Below, one piece after another: positions 8,769 through 16,671 of a stretch of DNA of 42,070 nucleotides. The stretch is from Halogranum amylolyticum. Lineage in GTDB: Archaea; Halobacteriota; Halobacteria; Halobacteriales; Haloferacaceae. The notes beneath the pieces were generated by a model. The model was not told the origin of the DNA, made no database searches, and saw only the letters and a program-made list of their open reading frames with translations. Position 1 is the stretch's first letter. Each line of letters opens with the position of its first letter. The stretch is taken from contig NZ_FODV01000028.1 in assembly GCF_900110465.1 (NCBI RefSeq), positions 1-42,070 of the forward strand. The letters run 5' to 3'. Position numbers and translations under genes: made by a program.

Positions 8769-8916
8769 CGTTGTCAGTTCTGATTCGTCTCTGTCGCATC
8801 AGATGCCGCCGTGTACTCGGATACGAGAGCCAGTCGTCGGGAGGGTAGCGACGAACGTGACCCCGACCGTACGAACCGACGGGTATCCATTACTCGTACT
8901 CACGTTCACCGGGGGG

Positions 8917-8926
8917 ATTATTATAA
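8917..8926 (-). promoter_or_regulatory. TATA box for the envelope operon
   Basis: TTATAATAAT on the minus strand stands alone in G+C-rich sequence. A start about 25 bases downstream would give the GT-C-like gene a 5' leader of roughly 120 bases, unusual beside the many leaderless promoters here. The rest of the 617-base gap (8769-9385) has no credible gene: its open frames encode Arg-rich, non-acidic proteins. Two diverged copies of a GACGAGGCGTxACGC unit lie at about 9219-9284. Confidence 0.4.
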
Positions 8927-9341
8927 GCCTGTTAAGCGCCGCGAACGACCCGAACAGTCGACGAGACCGGACCGTTCACGATAAACGGGATGTTTCGTCG
9001 AGAGACGGGGTGAGACGTCCGTTATGCAGGGGCTGAACGAACTGTTACGGTCCGAAACGTCCCGAAACCGAACGGAACGCCGAGTGGTTCCCCGCCGAAA
9101 CCGTGCAGTGCGGAAACGGACGACACAGTATCCGTAACGGTCGCACACGACGATCAGACGGCGAGGGTACGTCGACGGCGACTGGGCCACGTCGACAGGG
9201 GTCGGTGGGAGGGGTTCGACGAGGCGTAACGCCGGACCGTGAGATCGCACACTGACCGACGAGGCGTGACGCAACCGTAAGAGGGACTCGACGGGTCGTC
9301 TTTACGAGGATTTTTCCGCGATGGGGGCGTATCCGGGTGTG

Positions 9342-9389
9342 ATGACTGACAGCGTTGCGTCACCGACGACACGGGAGGACGAGCGATGA
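9342..9389 (+). CDS. Possible 15-codon leader ORF before the proteasome gene
   Basis: ATG at 9342 opens a 15-codon frame (MTDSVASPTTREDER) whose TGA overlaps the psmC start codon as ATGA. A weak TATA-like ATTTTTCC about 30 bases upstream would place the transcript start near this ATG, so it could be read leaderless while psmC uses the GGGAGG ribosome-binding site inside the leader frame. Coupled initiation is inference; the frame is short enough to be chance. Confidence 0.3.
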   Translation: MTDSVASPTTREDER

Positions 9390-10114
9390 ACCGGAACGAC
9401 CAGCAGGCGTACGACCGGGGTACGTCGCTGTACTCCCCCGACGGTCGCATCTATCAGGTCGAGTACGCGCGTGAGGCGGTCAAGCGCGGGGCGCCGAGCG
9501 TCGGCGTCCGGACCGAGAACGGCGTCGTCCTCGCCGCCCAGAGCCGTGCCGGGTCGTCGCTGATGGTCCAAGAGAGCATCGAGAAGCTCCACAAGATCGA
9601 CGACCACGTCGGCGCTGCGAGCGCCGGTCACGTCGCCGACGCCCGCAAGCTCGTCGACTTCGCCCGCCGCGAGGCGCAGACGAACCGACTGCGCTACGAC
9701 GAACCCATCGGGATCGAGACGCTGACCAAGGAGGTAACCGATCTCATCCAGGAGAACACCCAGCGCGGCGGCACGCGTCCGTACGGGGCGGCGCTCCTCG
9801 TCGGCGGCATCGACAGCACCGGCCCGCGTCTGTTCGGGACCGACCCCTCCGGCACGCCCCACGAGTGGAAGGCGGTCGCCATCGGCGGCGGACGCGAGAC
9901 GATCCAGGGCCACCTCGAAGAGGAGTACCGCGGAGATCTCGACCTCGACGCCGGCGTCGATCTCGCCGTCAACGCCCTGTTGAGCGAACTCGAGGACGTC
10001 GACGCCACCGGTCTCAGCGTCGCCGTCGTCTCCGAGGACGGCTATCACGACTACACCGTCGACGAGATCGATGCGCACCTCGACACGCAGACGGACGCGA
10101 CCGAAGACGAGTAA
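9386..10114 (+). CDS. psmC: Proteasome alpha subunit, PsmC (alpha2) type
   Basis: An alpha subunit of the 20S proteasome, forming the outer, gate-bearing rings that admit unfolded protein from AAA partners. The alpha-family N-terminal block is clear: YDRGTSLYSPDGRIYQVEYAREAVK (residues 8-32). There is no N-terminal catalytic Thr, as expected for alpha and not beta. The 242 residues are the normal length, ending in an acidic tail. The MNRNDQQAYDRGTS start resembles my recollection of Haloferax PsmC (alpha2) more than PsmA, so this would be the second alpha subunit of the genome; that paralogue call is less certain than the family. A good ribosome-binding site (GGGAGG, about 10 bases upstream) supports ATG 9386. 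The MOSC gene follows after one base. Confidence 0.93.
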   Translation: MNRNDQQAYDRGTSLYSPDGRIYQVEYAREAVKRGAPSVGVRTENGVVLAAQSRAGSSLMVQESIEKLHKIDDHVGAASAGHVADARKLVDFARREAQTNRLRYDEPIGIETLTKEVTDLIQENTQRGGTRPYGAALLVGGIDSTGPRLFGTDPSGTPHEWKAVAIGGGRETIQGHLEEEYRGDLDLDAGVDLAVNALLSELEDVDATGLSVAVVSEDGYHDYTVDEIDAHLDTQTDATEDE

Positions 10115-10115
10115 C

Positions 10116-10928
10116 GTGTCCAGGGAGGGCGCGACCGCGACGCTTCGGCGGATCACCACGTTTCCGGTGAAGTCGCTCGACCCCCAGAGCCTCGCGTCCG
10201 TCGACGTCGTCGAGAACGGCGGTCTCGCCGGCGACCGCGAGTTCGCTCTCGTCGACGCCGACGGCGAGTACGTCAACGGAAAGCGGACCGCCGCGATCCA
10301 CCGCGTTCGCTCGTCCGTCGACCGCGAACGCGGGACGGTCACGTTGCGAGCGCCCGAGACGGAGTCGGTGACTGCCCCGATCGACGCCGACTCCGAGGCG
10401 CTCACCGACTGGCTCTCGCGCTACTTCGACGACCCCGTCTCGCTGCGCCGCGACCGAGCGGGCGGCTTCCCGGACGACACGCAGGCGTCGGGGCCGACGG
10501 TCGTCAGCACGGCGACGATCCGCGAACTCGCCTCGTGGTACGAGGGCGTCGACGTCGAGTCGATGCGTCGACGCCTCCGGGCGAACCTCGAAGTCGACGG
10601 CGTCCCCGCGTTCTGGGAGGACCGGCTCTTTTCCGACCGAGACCGGCGAGTCGCCTTCGAGGTCGGCGACGTCCGCTTGAAGGGCGTCAACCCCTGTCAG
10701 CGCTGTGTCGTCCCGAGTCGTGACCCCGAGACCGGCGAGGCGCACCCGGGGTTCCGCGAGACGTTCGTCGAGAAGCGCCGCGAGACGATGCCCGACTGGA
10801 GCGGCGGCGACTGGTTCGACCACCACTTCCGGGTGATGGTCAACACCGTCGTCCCCGAGTCGGAGTGGGGGAAGACGCTCTCGGTCGGCGACGAAGTTCG
10901 GGTACTGGAGACAGTGCCGAACGAGTAG
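10116..10928 (+). CDS. MOSC-domain protein (YcbX-like)
   Basis: 270 residues from GTG 10116, one base after the psmC stop. An earlier in-frame start at 10071 would overlap psmC by more than 40 bases and is less likely. The N-terminal MOSC beta-barrel begins ITTFPVKSLDPQSL and continues with GLAGDREFALVDADGEYVN. The C-terminal MOSC domain holds the conserved Cys in GVNPCQRCVVPSRD, thought to bind Mo cofactor or sulfur, followed by HPGFRETF. Family members include molybdenum enzymes that reduce N-hydroxylated compounds (mARC, YcbX). The tight coupling to a proteasome gene is a genome arrangement and gives no functional link that I can support. Confidence 0.88.
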   Translation: MSREGATATLRRITTFPVKSLDPQSLASVDVVENGGLAGDREFALVDADGEYVNGKRTAAIHRVRSSVDRERGTVTLRAPETESVTAPIDADSEALTDWLSRYFDDPVSLRRDRAGGFPDDTQASGPTVVSTATIRELASWYEGVDVESMRRRLRANLEVDGVPAFWEDRLFSDRDRRVAFEVGDVRLKGVNPCQRCVVPSRDPETGEAHPGFRETFVEKRRETMPDWSGGDWFDHHFRVMVNTVVPESEWGKTLSVGDEVRVLETVPNE

Positions 10929-11015
10929 CAAGTGGTAGTCGACGACTCGTCGGCAGAGAGACGAGCGTGCGGTCGGCGACAAGGCTGATTAGTGCGCCGC
11001 CGGTATCGACGAGTG

Positions 11016-12308
11016 ATGGGCGAGTTCTTCCGCTTCTACCGCGAGTATGCGCAAACTGGCGTCCACGCGGCGAGTGCCGCTGCGCTCACTGCGTTCGGGT
11101 TACTCATGCAGTTCCACGAAGGGTTCGCAGTGTTGGCGTTTCTCGCGTACGTCGTCCCGTTGACGTACCGGTATCGGCAGGCCGGAGACGACCTGCCCGA
11201 GAGACCGGAGAGCGAACCGGAGCGTGACGAACGCACGTCGAACACCGAGCCAGCAACGGCAGCCTCCGACGACCACGAGGCCGAGGCAGACCACGGCGCT
11301 CCCACTGGCTCCGAGTCCGAGAGAGACGCCGAACCTACCTCCGGTGACGAATCCGAGAGAGACGTCGAGGCCGAGTCCGGCGGTCGGCCGCCGGCGACGT
11401 GGGACCACGCCGACGCTTCGGTGGACGCTAACCTGCTCGACGTCGTCGACGTCTCCGGGTCCGGAGAGACGACCGCGTACGCGGTCGGCGAGGAGGGCGT
11501 CGTCATCGAGAGAGCGCACGGCGAGTGGGAGACAGTTCTCGAAGACGGTCCCGGCGCGGCAGGGAACACGCTCCGCGGCGTCGACGCGACGGGTGACGGG
11601 CGAGCGGTCTGGTTCACTGGCGACGGCGGTGCACTCGGCCGCCTCGACGTCGAGACCGGACGGCACACGGACCACTCCGCACCGAACGACAACACCAGCA
11701 CGTGGAGCGACGTCGCCGTCGCCGGCAGCGACGGCCGAGAGACGCTGTTGCTCGTCAACGGTTCCGGACAGCTACTCCGGGGACAGTACGACGGCGAGGA
11801 GACCCGGTGGCGGTCGCCGGTGAAACCCGGGAGCGGATCGAGTCTCTCCGCGGTCGAGGTCGTCGACACGGTCGACGCGAACGGGAGCGACGGGGGCCAG
11901 CGCCGGGCGTACGCCGCCGACACCAACGGAGGAGTGTTCCAGTCCACGGGGACGGACGACGAGTGGGAGGGAGTCGGTATCGACGACGCCGGGGCGCTGA
12001 CGGACCTCGGGATCGGCGTCGACGCGTCGGAGGAGCTCGTCGTCACCGGCGACGACGGGACGCTCTACCGGTACGACGGGTCGGTGTGGACGCCTGCGGC
12101 GACGGTCGACGACTCTCTTCGGGGAGTCGCGATAGCCGACGACGTCGGCGTCGTCGTCGGCGACGGTGGCTGTCTCCTCGAACGAGACGAGGGGAACTGG
12201 GAGCGACGGGCGTCGGTCGCGACGGAGTCGCTCGCCGGAGTCTGTCTGGCGGCCGACTCGTTGCTCGCCGTGGGCGAGACGGGAACGGTACTCGAACGAC
12301 GACGGTGA
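11016..12308 (+). CDS. Membrane-anchored, beta-propeller-like protein
   Basis: 430 residues from ATG 11016 (GTG codons at 10992 and 11013 are in frame upstream). The N-terminus carries two adjacent hydrophobic helices (about residues 10-48). A long acidic, Glu/Asp/Ser-rich spacer follows (about 58-130). The C-terminal 290 residues are a series of short repeats with the pattern AxGEEGVVIERAxGxWE, VVTGDDGTLYRYDGSxW and VGDGGCLLERDEGNW. Each places Gly-Asp/Glu-Gly before a beta strand and ends in Trp, as in YCF48/HCF136-like or other beta-propellers, with about six or seven blades. No enzyme motif is seen. Function is unknown. Confidence 0.75.
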   Translation: MGEFFRFYREYAQTGVHAASAAALTAFGLLMQFHEGFAVLAFLAYVVPLTYRYRQAGDDLPERPESEPERDERTSNTEPATAASDDHEAEADHGAPTGSESERDAEPTSGDESERDVEAESGGRPPATWDHADASVDANLLDVVDVSGSGETTAYAVGEEGVVIERAHGEWETVLEDGPGAAGNTLRGVDATGDGRAVWFTGDGGALGRLDVETGRHTDHSAPNDNTSTWSDVAVAGSDGRETLLLVNGSGQLLRGQYDGEETRWRSPVKPGSGSSLSAVEVVDTVDANGSDGGQRRAYAADTNGGVFQSTGTDDEWEGVGIDDAGALTDLGIGVDASEELVVTGDDGTLYRYDGSVWTPAATVDDSLRGVAIADDVGVVVGDGGCLLERDEGNWERRASVATESLAGVCLAADSLLAVGETGTVLERRR

Positions 12309-12332
12309 GCGCGTCGCCGAGCGATCCGGCCG

Positions 12333-13070
12333 TTACCACTCGGAGAACTTGTCGCGACGGTAGAGGTCGAGTTCGCTCACTGTCGAGCGGTCCTGCGTCG
12401 CACAGAAACGGATAGCGTCGGCGATCTCGTCGGGCTCCGTCACCTCGCCGGGGTCGAACCGTTCTTCGAAGGACTCGCCGTAGGTACTGCCGAACTCGGT
12501 ACGCACTTCGGAGGGGTTGACGACGGAGATGCCGACGCCTTCGGTACCGACGTCGGCCTCGACGCTGTGGGCGAACCCGCGGACCCACCACTTGGTTGCG
12601 GCGTACACCGGGTTGAACGGTCGCGGATACTGACCGGCGAAACTGCCGACGAAGACGAGGTTCCCCTCGGTCTCAACGAGGTGCGGGAGCACCGCGCGGG
12701 TGACGAAGAAGACGCCGTCGACGTTGGTGTCGGTCATCGTCCGGTACTCCTCGGTGGTCATGTCCGCGACGTTCGACCCGCGGGCGAGTCCGGCGTTGTT
12801 GACGACGACGTCGAGGCGACCGAACGCGCCGAGCGTCCGCTCGACGGCGGCGTCGACGGCCAGTTCGTCGCGGACGTCGGTCGGCACGACGAGCGTCTCG
12901 ATGTCGTGGGCGCGTTCGACGTCGTCTGCGAGTTCCGCCAGTCGTTCCTCGCGACGAGCGACGAGCACGACGTCCGCGCCCTCGCCGCCGAGCGCGTGGA
13001 TCGTCGCCTCCCCGATGCCCGAACTCGCTCCCGTGACCAGTGCGACCTTCCCGTCGAGTTCGCCTGCCAT
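12333..13070 (-). CDS. Short-chain dehydrogenase/reductase (SDR)
   Basis: A classical SDR of 245 residues. The cofactor loop is TGASSGIG (residues 13-20), with NNAG around residue 89. The active site is a Ser (VGSFAG) followed by YAATK, the YxxxK motif. The Arg pair after the second beta strand (ARREER) favours NADPH. The frame is open for another 99 residues upstream, but the start is ATG 13070, since MAGELDGKVALVTG begins the fold directly. It is divergent from the amidohydrolase at 13156, with 85 bases between. Substrate unknown. Confidence 0.9.
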   Translation of the reverse strand: MAGELDGKVALVTGASSGIGEATIHALGGEGADVVLVARREERLAELADDVERAHDIETLVVPTDVRDELAVDAAVERTLGAFGRLDVVVNNAGLARGSNVADMTTEEYRTMTDTNVDGVFFVTRAVLPHLVETEGNLVFVGSFAGQYPRPFNPVYAATKWWVRGFAHSVEADVGTEGVGISVVNPSEVRTEFGSTYGESFEERFDPGEVTEPDEIADAIRFCATQDRSTVSELDLYRRDKFSEW

Positions 13071-13155
13071 GGGGTGACAGTCGGCCGCGACCCACGTGAC
13101 CGTTTCCCCTGCCGAGACCCCTGTCTTTAGGTCGAGTGCTGTGAACACACCTCTC

Positions 13156-14313
13156 ATGCACGTACTCCGAGGCGGGCGCGTCGTCGACGTAGACGGCGTC
13201 CGGGAGGCCGACGTCGGCATCGAAGACGGGCGCATCGTCGCCGTCGGCGACGTCGACGTCGACGAGGACGACACCGAGACCGACGTGTCGGGGAAGTTCG
13301 TCGCGCCGGGGCTGATCGACGCCCACGTCCACCTGATGATGGACGGTCGCCCCGACATGAGCACCATCGAGGGCGAGAGCGAGGCGACCGCCGCCTACCG
13401 GGTGGCGGCGAATCTCGAGGCCGCCCTCGACGCCGGCGTGACGACGGTCCGCGACCTCGGGGCGCGCGACTCGCTCGCCCTCGACGCGGCACGGGCGGTC
13501 GAGAGGGGCGTCGTCGAGGGACCGCGAGTGCTCGCCGCGGGGCAGAACGTCGTGATGACGGGCGGTCACGGCCACTGGTTCGGCCGCGAGGCCGACGGTG
13601 CGACGGCGGTACGGCGGGCGGCCCGCGAGCAGTTGAAACGCGGCGCGGACGTCGTCAAGTGTATGGCGACCGGCGGGGTGCTCACCGAGGGGGCGAACAC
13701 CGGCCTCCCCGAACTGACGCCGGCGGAGCTCGAGGCGCTCGTCGACGCCGCGGCGTCGAAAGACGTCCCGACGGCGGCACACGCCCACGGGAAGGAGGGG
13801 ATCGAGAACGCCGTCCGCGCCGGTATCACAAGCGTCGAACACGGGACGTTCATGGACCGCGAGACGGCCGAGTCGATGGCGGACCACGGGACGTACTGGG
13901 TGCCGACGACGGCCGCACTCACGGGTATCGTCGACAACGGTGTCGAGGCCGGTATCCCCGCGGAGGCCGTCGCCAAGGCCGAGGCGGCCGTCGACGCGCA
14001 CGAACGGGCGTTCGAGCACGCACTCGACGCCGGCGTCCCCATCGCGATGGGGACCGACGCGGGGACGCCGTTCAACTTCTTCACCGACATCCCGCAGGAG
14101 TTAGACCTCCTCGTCGACCGTGGACTCACACCCGAACACGCGCTCGAAGCGGCGACCGTCGCCGCCGCCGATCTCCTCGGCCTCGACGACGTCGGGACGG
14201 TCGCCGAAGGTGCCCGTGCCGATCTCGTCGTGCTCACCGAGAACCCGCTCGAAGACGTCCGCGCGTGGCGCCACCTGACGACCGTCGTCGCCGACGGCGA
14301 CGTCGTGCGCTGA
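13156..14313 (+). CDS. Amidohydrolase, imidazolonepropionase/Xaa-Pro dipeptidase-like
   Basis: 385 residues from ATG 13156. The binuclear metal amidohydrolase pattern is complete: DAHVHL (first two His), the Lys of ADVVKCMATGG (carboxylated bridging Lys), HAHG and SVEHGTF (third and fourth His), and the Asp of MGTDAGTP. The small beta-sandwich is formed by the first 55 and last 50 residues. This set is typical of the cluster that hydrolyses N-acylated or Xaa-Pro dipeptides and imidazolone-like rings; the actual substrate cannot be read. No signal peptide. It is divergent from the SDR gene and convergent with the hypothetical at 14343. Confidence 0.88.
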   Translation: MHVLRGGRVVDVDGVREADVGIEDGRIVAVGDVDVDEDDTETDVSGKFVAPGLIDAHVHLMMDGRPDMSTIEGESEATAAYRVAANLEAALDAGVTTVRDLGARDSLALDAARAVERGVVEGPRVLAAGQNVVMTGGHGHWFGREADGATAVRRAAREQLKRGADVVKCMATGGVLTEGANTGLPELTPAELEALVDAAASKDVPTAAHAHGKEGIENAVRAGITSVEHGTFMDRETAESMADHGTYWVPTTAALTGIVDNGVEAGIPAEAVAKAEAAVDAHERAFEHALDAGVPIAMGTDAGTPFNFFTDIPQELDLLVDRGLTPEHALEAATVAAADLLGLDDVGTVAEGARADLVVLTENPLEDVRAWRHLTTVVADGDVVR

Positions 14314-14342
14314 GTGGCGCGCACCGAACGTCGCGTGCGGGA

Positions 14343-14828
14343 TCACGCTCCGCAGTCGGTGTCGTCGCCGTCGTCGATCTCGTACTCGTCGAGCGCGGTC
14401 AACACCTCCTCGGCGACGCTCCGGACGACGACGACCTCACCGTCGGGAGCCTCCCAGTCGACTCGCTGTGCGCGGGTGAGCTCCATCCCGACCGCCCGAC
14501 AGCCGTAGCCGAGTTCGGTGACGCAGACGACGAGTTCGTCGTCGACGGCGGGTGGGGCGGTCGCCGCGTGACGGTCGAGGCGGGTGGACAGCGGCAGCAG
14601 TCGACGCTGGAGACGGTCGTAGCGGGCGGCTCCGTCGGCGGCGAGCGTGCGCCGGACCTCGCAGACGACGGGACGGAGTTCGGCAGCCCAGCGCGTGGCC
14701 GCCTCGGGACCGTCGGTCCACTCGGGCGGCGCGAGACGCGTCCCGACGACGAGTATCGCCGTCGCGACGACGCCGAAGAGCGACGCCTGAAAGAGGAGCG
14801 TCAGTTCGACGCCGGTGGAGTGTGTCAT
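14343..14828 (-). CDS. Single-pass membrane protein, haloarchaeal, unknown
   Basis: 161 residues from ATG 14828 (an upstream alternative at 14855 adds nine residues). One N-terminal membrane helix (about residues 8-31) is followed by a cytoplasmic or exposed helical domain with RRTLAADGAARYDRLQRRL and a more acidic C-terminus ending DDGDDTDCGA. No enzyme or DNA-binding motif was recognised. It is divergent from the membrane HTH gene at 14952 and convergent with the amidohydrolase. Confidence 0.7.
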   Translation of the reverse strand: MTHSTGVELTLLFQASLFGVVATAILVVGTRLAPPEWTDGPEAATRWAAELRPVVCEVRRTLAADGAARYDRLQRRLLPLSTRLDRHAATAPPAVDDELVVCVTELGYGCRAVGMELTRAQRVDWEAPDGEVVVVRSVAEEVLTALDEYEIDDGDDTDCGA

Positions 14829-14951
14829 CGTGTAACGTACGTCGGTGGAGAACAAAAACGCACGTGACGGGTTCGGCCGCGTTTCGAGAGGCTCGTCGCC
14901 GGCGACCGAGTGTCAAAAACTCTTTTGGCTCGCTCCGTGTTGGAGACGTCG

Positions 14952-16103
14952 ATGGAGTTTCCGGGCGTCGTCATCGTGTTGCTCGTCGTTTGTCTCGCCG
15001 TCACGCCCGTGGCAGCGACCAGTGAGGGCCACGAGCCAGCCCCCGCCGTGGAGACGATCGACAGCGTCCAGGAGTCGTTCGACCGAAACGAGGTCCGGCT
15101 GACGGTCTACGAGAACCGGAGTGCACGGTGGACGTTCCACTACGAACGGACGCTCTCGAACGAGACCGAGCGGGAGAACTTCGAGGCGTTCGCCGAGGAG
15201 TTCAACAGCACGGAGACACAGCTGTACGACGGGTTCAGACGCGACTCGACGGCGCTGGTGGCCGACGGGGCGAACTTCACGGGTCGCGAGATGGAATCGA
15301 CGTCGTTCTCGCGGCGCGCGGAGGTGACGTCGAGTCTCGGCAACGAGATCGGCGTCGTCGAGATGTCGTTCACGTGGACCGGATTCGGCTTCCAGGAGGG
15401 AGAGCGGGTCATTGTCGGTGACGTCTTCGAAGGCGGGCTGTATCTGGGCCAACAGCAGTCGCTGGTCGTCACGCCCGGTCCGAACCTCCGATTCGACTCG
15501 GTAGAGCCGGCGGGCACCCAGTCGAACAGCTCCTCGCTTCCGGACAGCGACTCGGTGACGTGGCAGGGAGAACGCGAGTTCACCGACGAACGGCCGCGAG
15601 TCGTGTTCGCCCCTGCCGGCAGCGACGCCGGCGGTGCCGGTGGGCAGACGGACGGCGGAGGCGACACTGGCGGAACCGCCGTCACGACGCCGCAGTCGTC
15701 GGGGTGGCTTCCCTGGCTAGCAGGCGGAGTTCTCCTCGTCGGTGTCGCCGCCGTCGCGTGGTATCTGCGCCATCAGTCGACGGACGAGAGTCCGGGCGTC
15801 ACCGACGACGGAGAGGGAGGACCGACGACGGACGCCACCTCGCAGTCGCGACCCTCCGTCTCCGACGAGGAGCTGTTGACCGACGAGGACCGGGTGATCC
15901 GGATGCTCGACCGGAGCGGCGGACGGATGAAACAGGTCAACATCGTCGAGGAGACCGGATGGTCGAAGTCGAAGGTGAGCATGCTGCTCTCGGATATGGA
16001 GGAGGAGGGGCTCATCTCGAAACTCCGGGTCGGTCGCGAGAACGTCATCAGTCTCAAAGGTCACGAACCGGAGGCCGCCGGGTCGCCGTTCGACGACGAG
16101 TAG
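14952..16103 (+). CDS. Membrane-anchored winged-helix regulator
   Basis: 383 residues from ATG 14952 (an earlier ATG at 14910 adds 14 residues before the signal sequence). Order of parts: a signal peptide (about residues 3-23), an exported domain of about 230 residues with beta-rich character, a Gly/Thr-rich spacer, one membrane helix (WLPWLAGGVLLVGVAAVAWYL, about 254-274), an acidic linker and a C-terminal winged helix (EDRVIRMLDRSGG, VEETGWSKSKVSMLLSDMEE). This is a known haloarchaeal architecture in which a MarR/ArsR-like wing faces the cytoplasm and the outer domain may sense surface conditions. A TATA-like CTCTTTTGG about 25 bases upstream supports a leaderless start. A strong inverted repeat follows directly after the stop. 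Confidence 0.85.
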   Translation: MEFPGVVIVLLVVCLAVTPVAATSEGHEPAPAVETIDSVQESFDRNEVRLTVYENRSARWTFHYERTLSNETERENFEAFAEEFNSTETQLYDGFRRDSTALVADGANFTGREMESTSFSRRAEVTSSLGNEIGVVEMSFTWTGFGFQEGERVIVGDVFEGGLYLGQQQSLVVTPGPNLRFDSVEPAGTQSNSSSLPDSDSVTWQGEREFTDERPRVVFAPAGSDAGGAGGQTDGGGDTGGTAVTTPQSSGWLPWLAGGVLLVGVAAVAWYLRHQSTDESPGVTDDGEGGPTTDATSQSRPSVSDEELLTDEDRVIRMLDRSGGRMKQVNIVEETGWSKSKVSMLLSDMEEEGLISKLRVGRENVISLKGHEPEAAGSPFDDE

Positions 16104-16106
16104 TAC

Positions 16107-16166
16107 TTGACCGTTTCGTACTCTGACTTCCGACACGAAGACAGTACATGGGTACGAAAAGGTCAA
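16107..16166. repeat. Long inverted repeat, 15-bp arms, 30-bp loop
   Basis: TTGACCGTTTCGTAC (16107-16121) and GTACGAAAAGGTCAA (16152-16166) are inverted copies with 14 of 15 pairs matching. The first arm begins three bases after the stop of the membrane HTH gene. It could form a hairpin in the mRNA 3' end, be a binding site, or be a small mobile or repeat unit. There is no T-run directly after it. Downstream, 16167-16245 holds the likely tRNA promoter (TTTTTACC at about 16206). Confidence 0.6.
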
Positions 16167-16245
16167 ACGATACCGACACACACAGCGGCCATAAAGCGCA
16201 ACTGTTTTTACCTTACCCGCGATACGTTTGGGTGTAGAAAGACGT

Positions 16246-16320
16246 GCTCTGTTGGTGTAGTCCGGCCAATCATATCACCCTCTCACGGTGATGACCAGGG
16301 TTCGAATCCCTGACGGAGCA
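16246..16320 (+). tRNA. tRNA-Glu (anticodon CTC)
   Basis: A complete 75-base cloverleaf. The acceptor GCTCTGT pairs with ACGGAGC (one G-T pair), with discriminator A. The anticodon stem TCACC/GGTGA encloses the loop CTCTCAC with anticodon CTC, which reads GAG (Glu). The T arm is CAGGG-TTCGAAT-CCCTG. No intron is seen and CCA is not encoded. A TATA-like TTTTTACC lies about 40 bases upstream. The 3' part is duplicated 241 bases downstream, the mark of an integration target. Confidence 0.95.
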
Positions 16321-16351
16321 TCCTTCCGTTTTCTTGAACCGCGAGCGACAG
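16300..16351 (+). repeat. Direct repeat copy 1 (tRNA-Glu 3' end plus flank); att-like
   Basis: These 52 bases, from the T-loop of tRNA-Glu through 31 bases past its end, recur exactly at 16541-16592. Such tRNA-end repeats are what tyrosine integrases leave as attL and attR. Only 189 bases now separate the two copies and no integrase remains. Confidence 0.75.
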
Positions 16352-16540
16352 TGATCGGACTCGTTTGACTCGATGTGACGAAGGTTCGAAGCAGAGAACG
16401 AAGTGAGCGGCAGCGAGTGGGGTGACTGTGGTTCAAATTCCTTCCTTTGATGACCTGTGCGCCGCTGACGCGGCGCACTACGAAGCAATAGAGGATTAGA
16501 ACTAGAGAGCGGAACGAGCGAAGCGAGTGGAGTGACCTTA

Positions 16541-16592
16541 GTTCGAATCCCTGACGGAGCATCCTTCCGTTTTCTTGAACCGCGAGCGACAG
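16541..16592 (+). repeat. Direct repeat copy 2; att-like
   Basis: An exact second copy of 16300-16351. Only the T-loop-to-3' part is present, with no D or anticodon arm, so it is not a tRNA gene. A third, diverged copy lies between them at about 16411-16450 (GAGTGGGGTGACTGTG followed by GTTCAAATTCCTTCC). The bases before copies 2 and 3 share AGCGAGTGGrGTGAC, so the repeated unit is longer than the tRNA part. Confidence 0.75.
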
Positions 16593-16671
16593 CGAGCGTG
16601 TTCGTCGTCGGGCCGACGAGAGCGCCGTCGACGGCACAAAGAGCTACGGTCGTGGCGTGGTATCTATCCAC

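Noticed and set aside
8921..9274. A 117-codon minus-strand gene in the gap before psmC
   Set aside because: The product is Arg-rich and basic, without a ribosome-binding site or any recognisable fold.
8769..9385. RNase P RNA or 7S RNA in the 617-base gap
   Set aside because: The conserved core blocks of these RNAs were looked for on both strands and not found.
12333..13367. A 344-residue SDR with an N-terminal extension
   Set aside because: The extra 99 residues are Ser/Thr-rich shadow of the divergent amidohydrolase gene; ATG 13070 fits the fold.
16541..16592. A second tRNA-Glu gene
   Set aside because: Only the T-loop-to-3' part is present; the bases before it do not make a D arm or anticodon arm.
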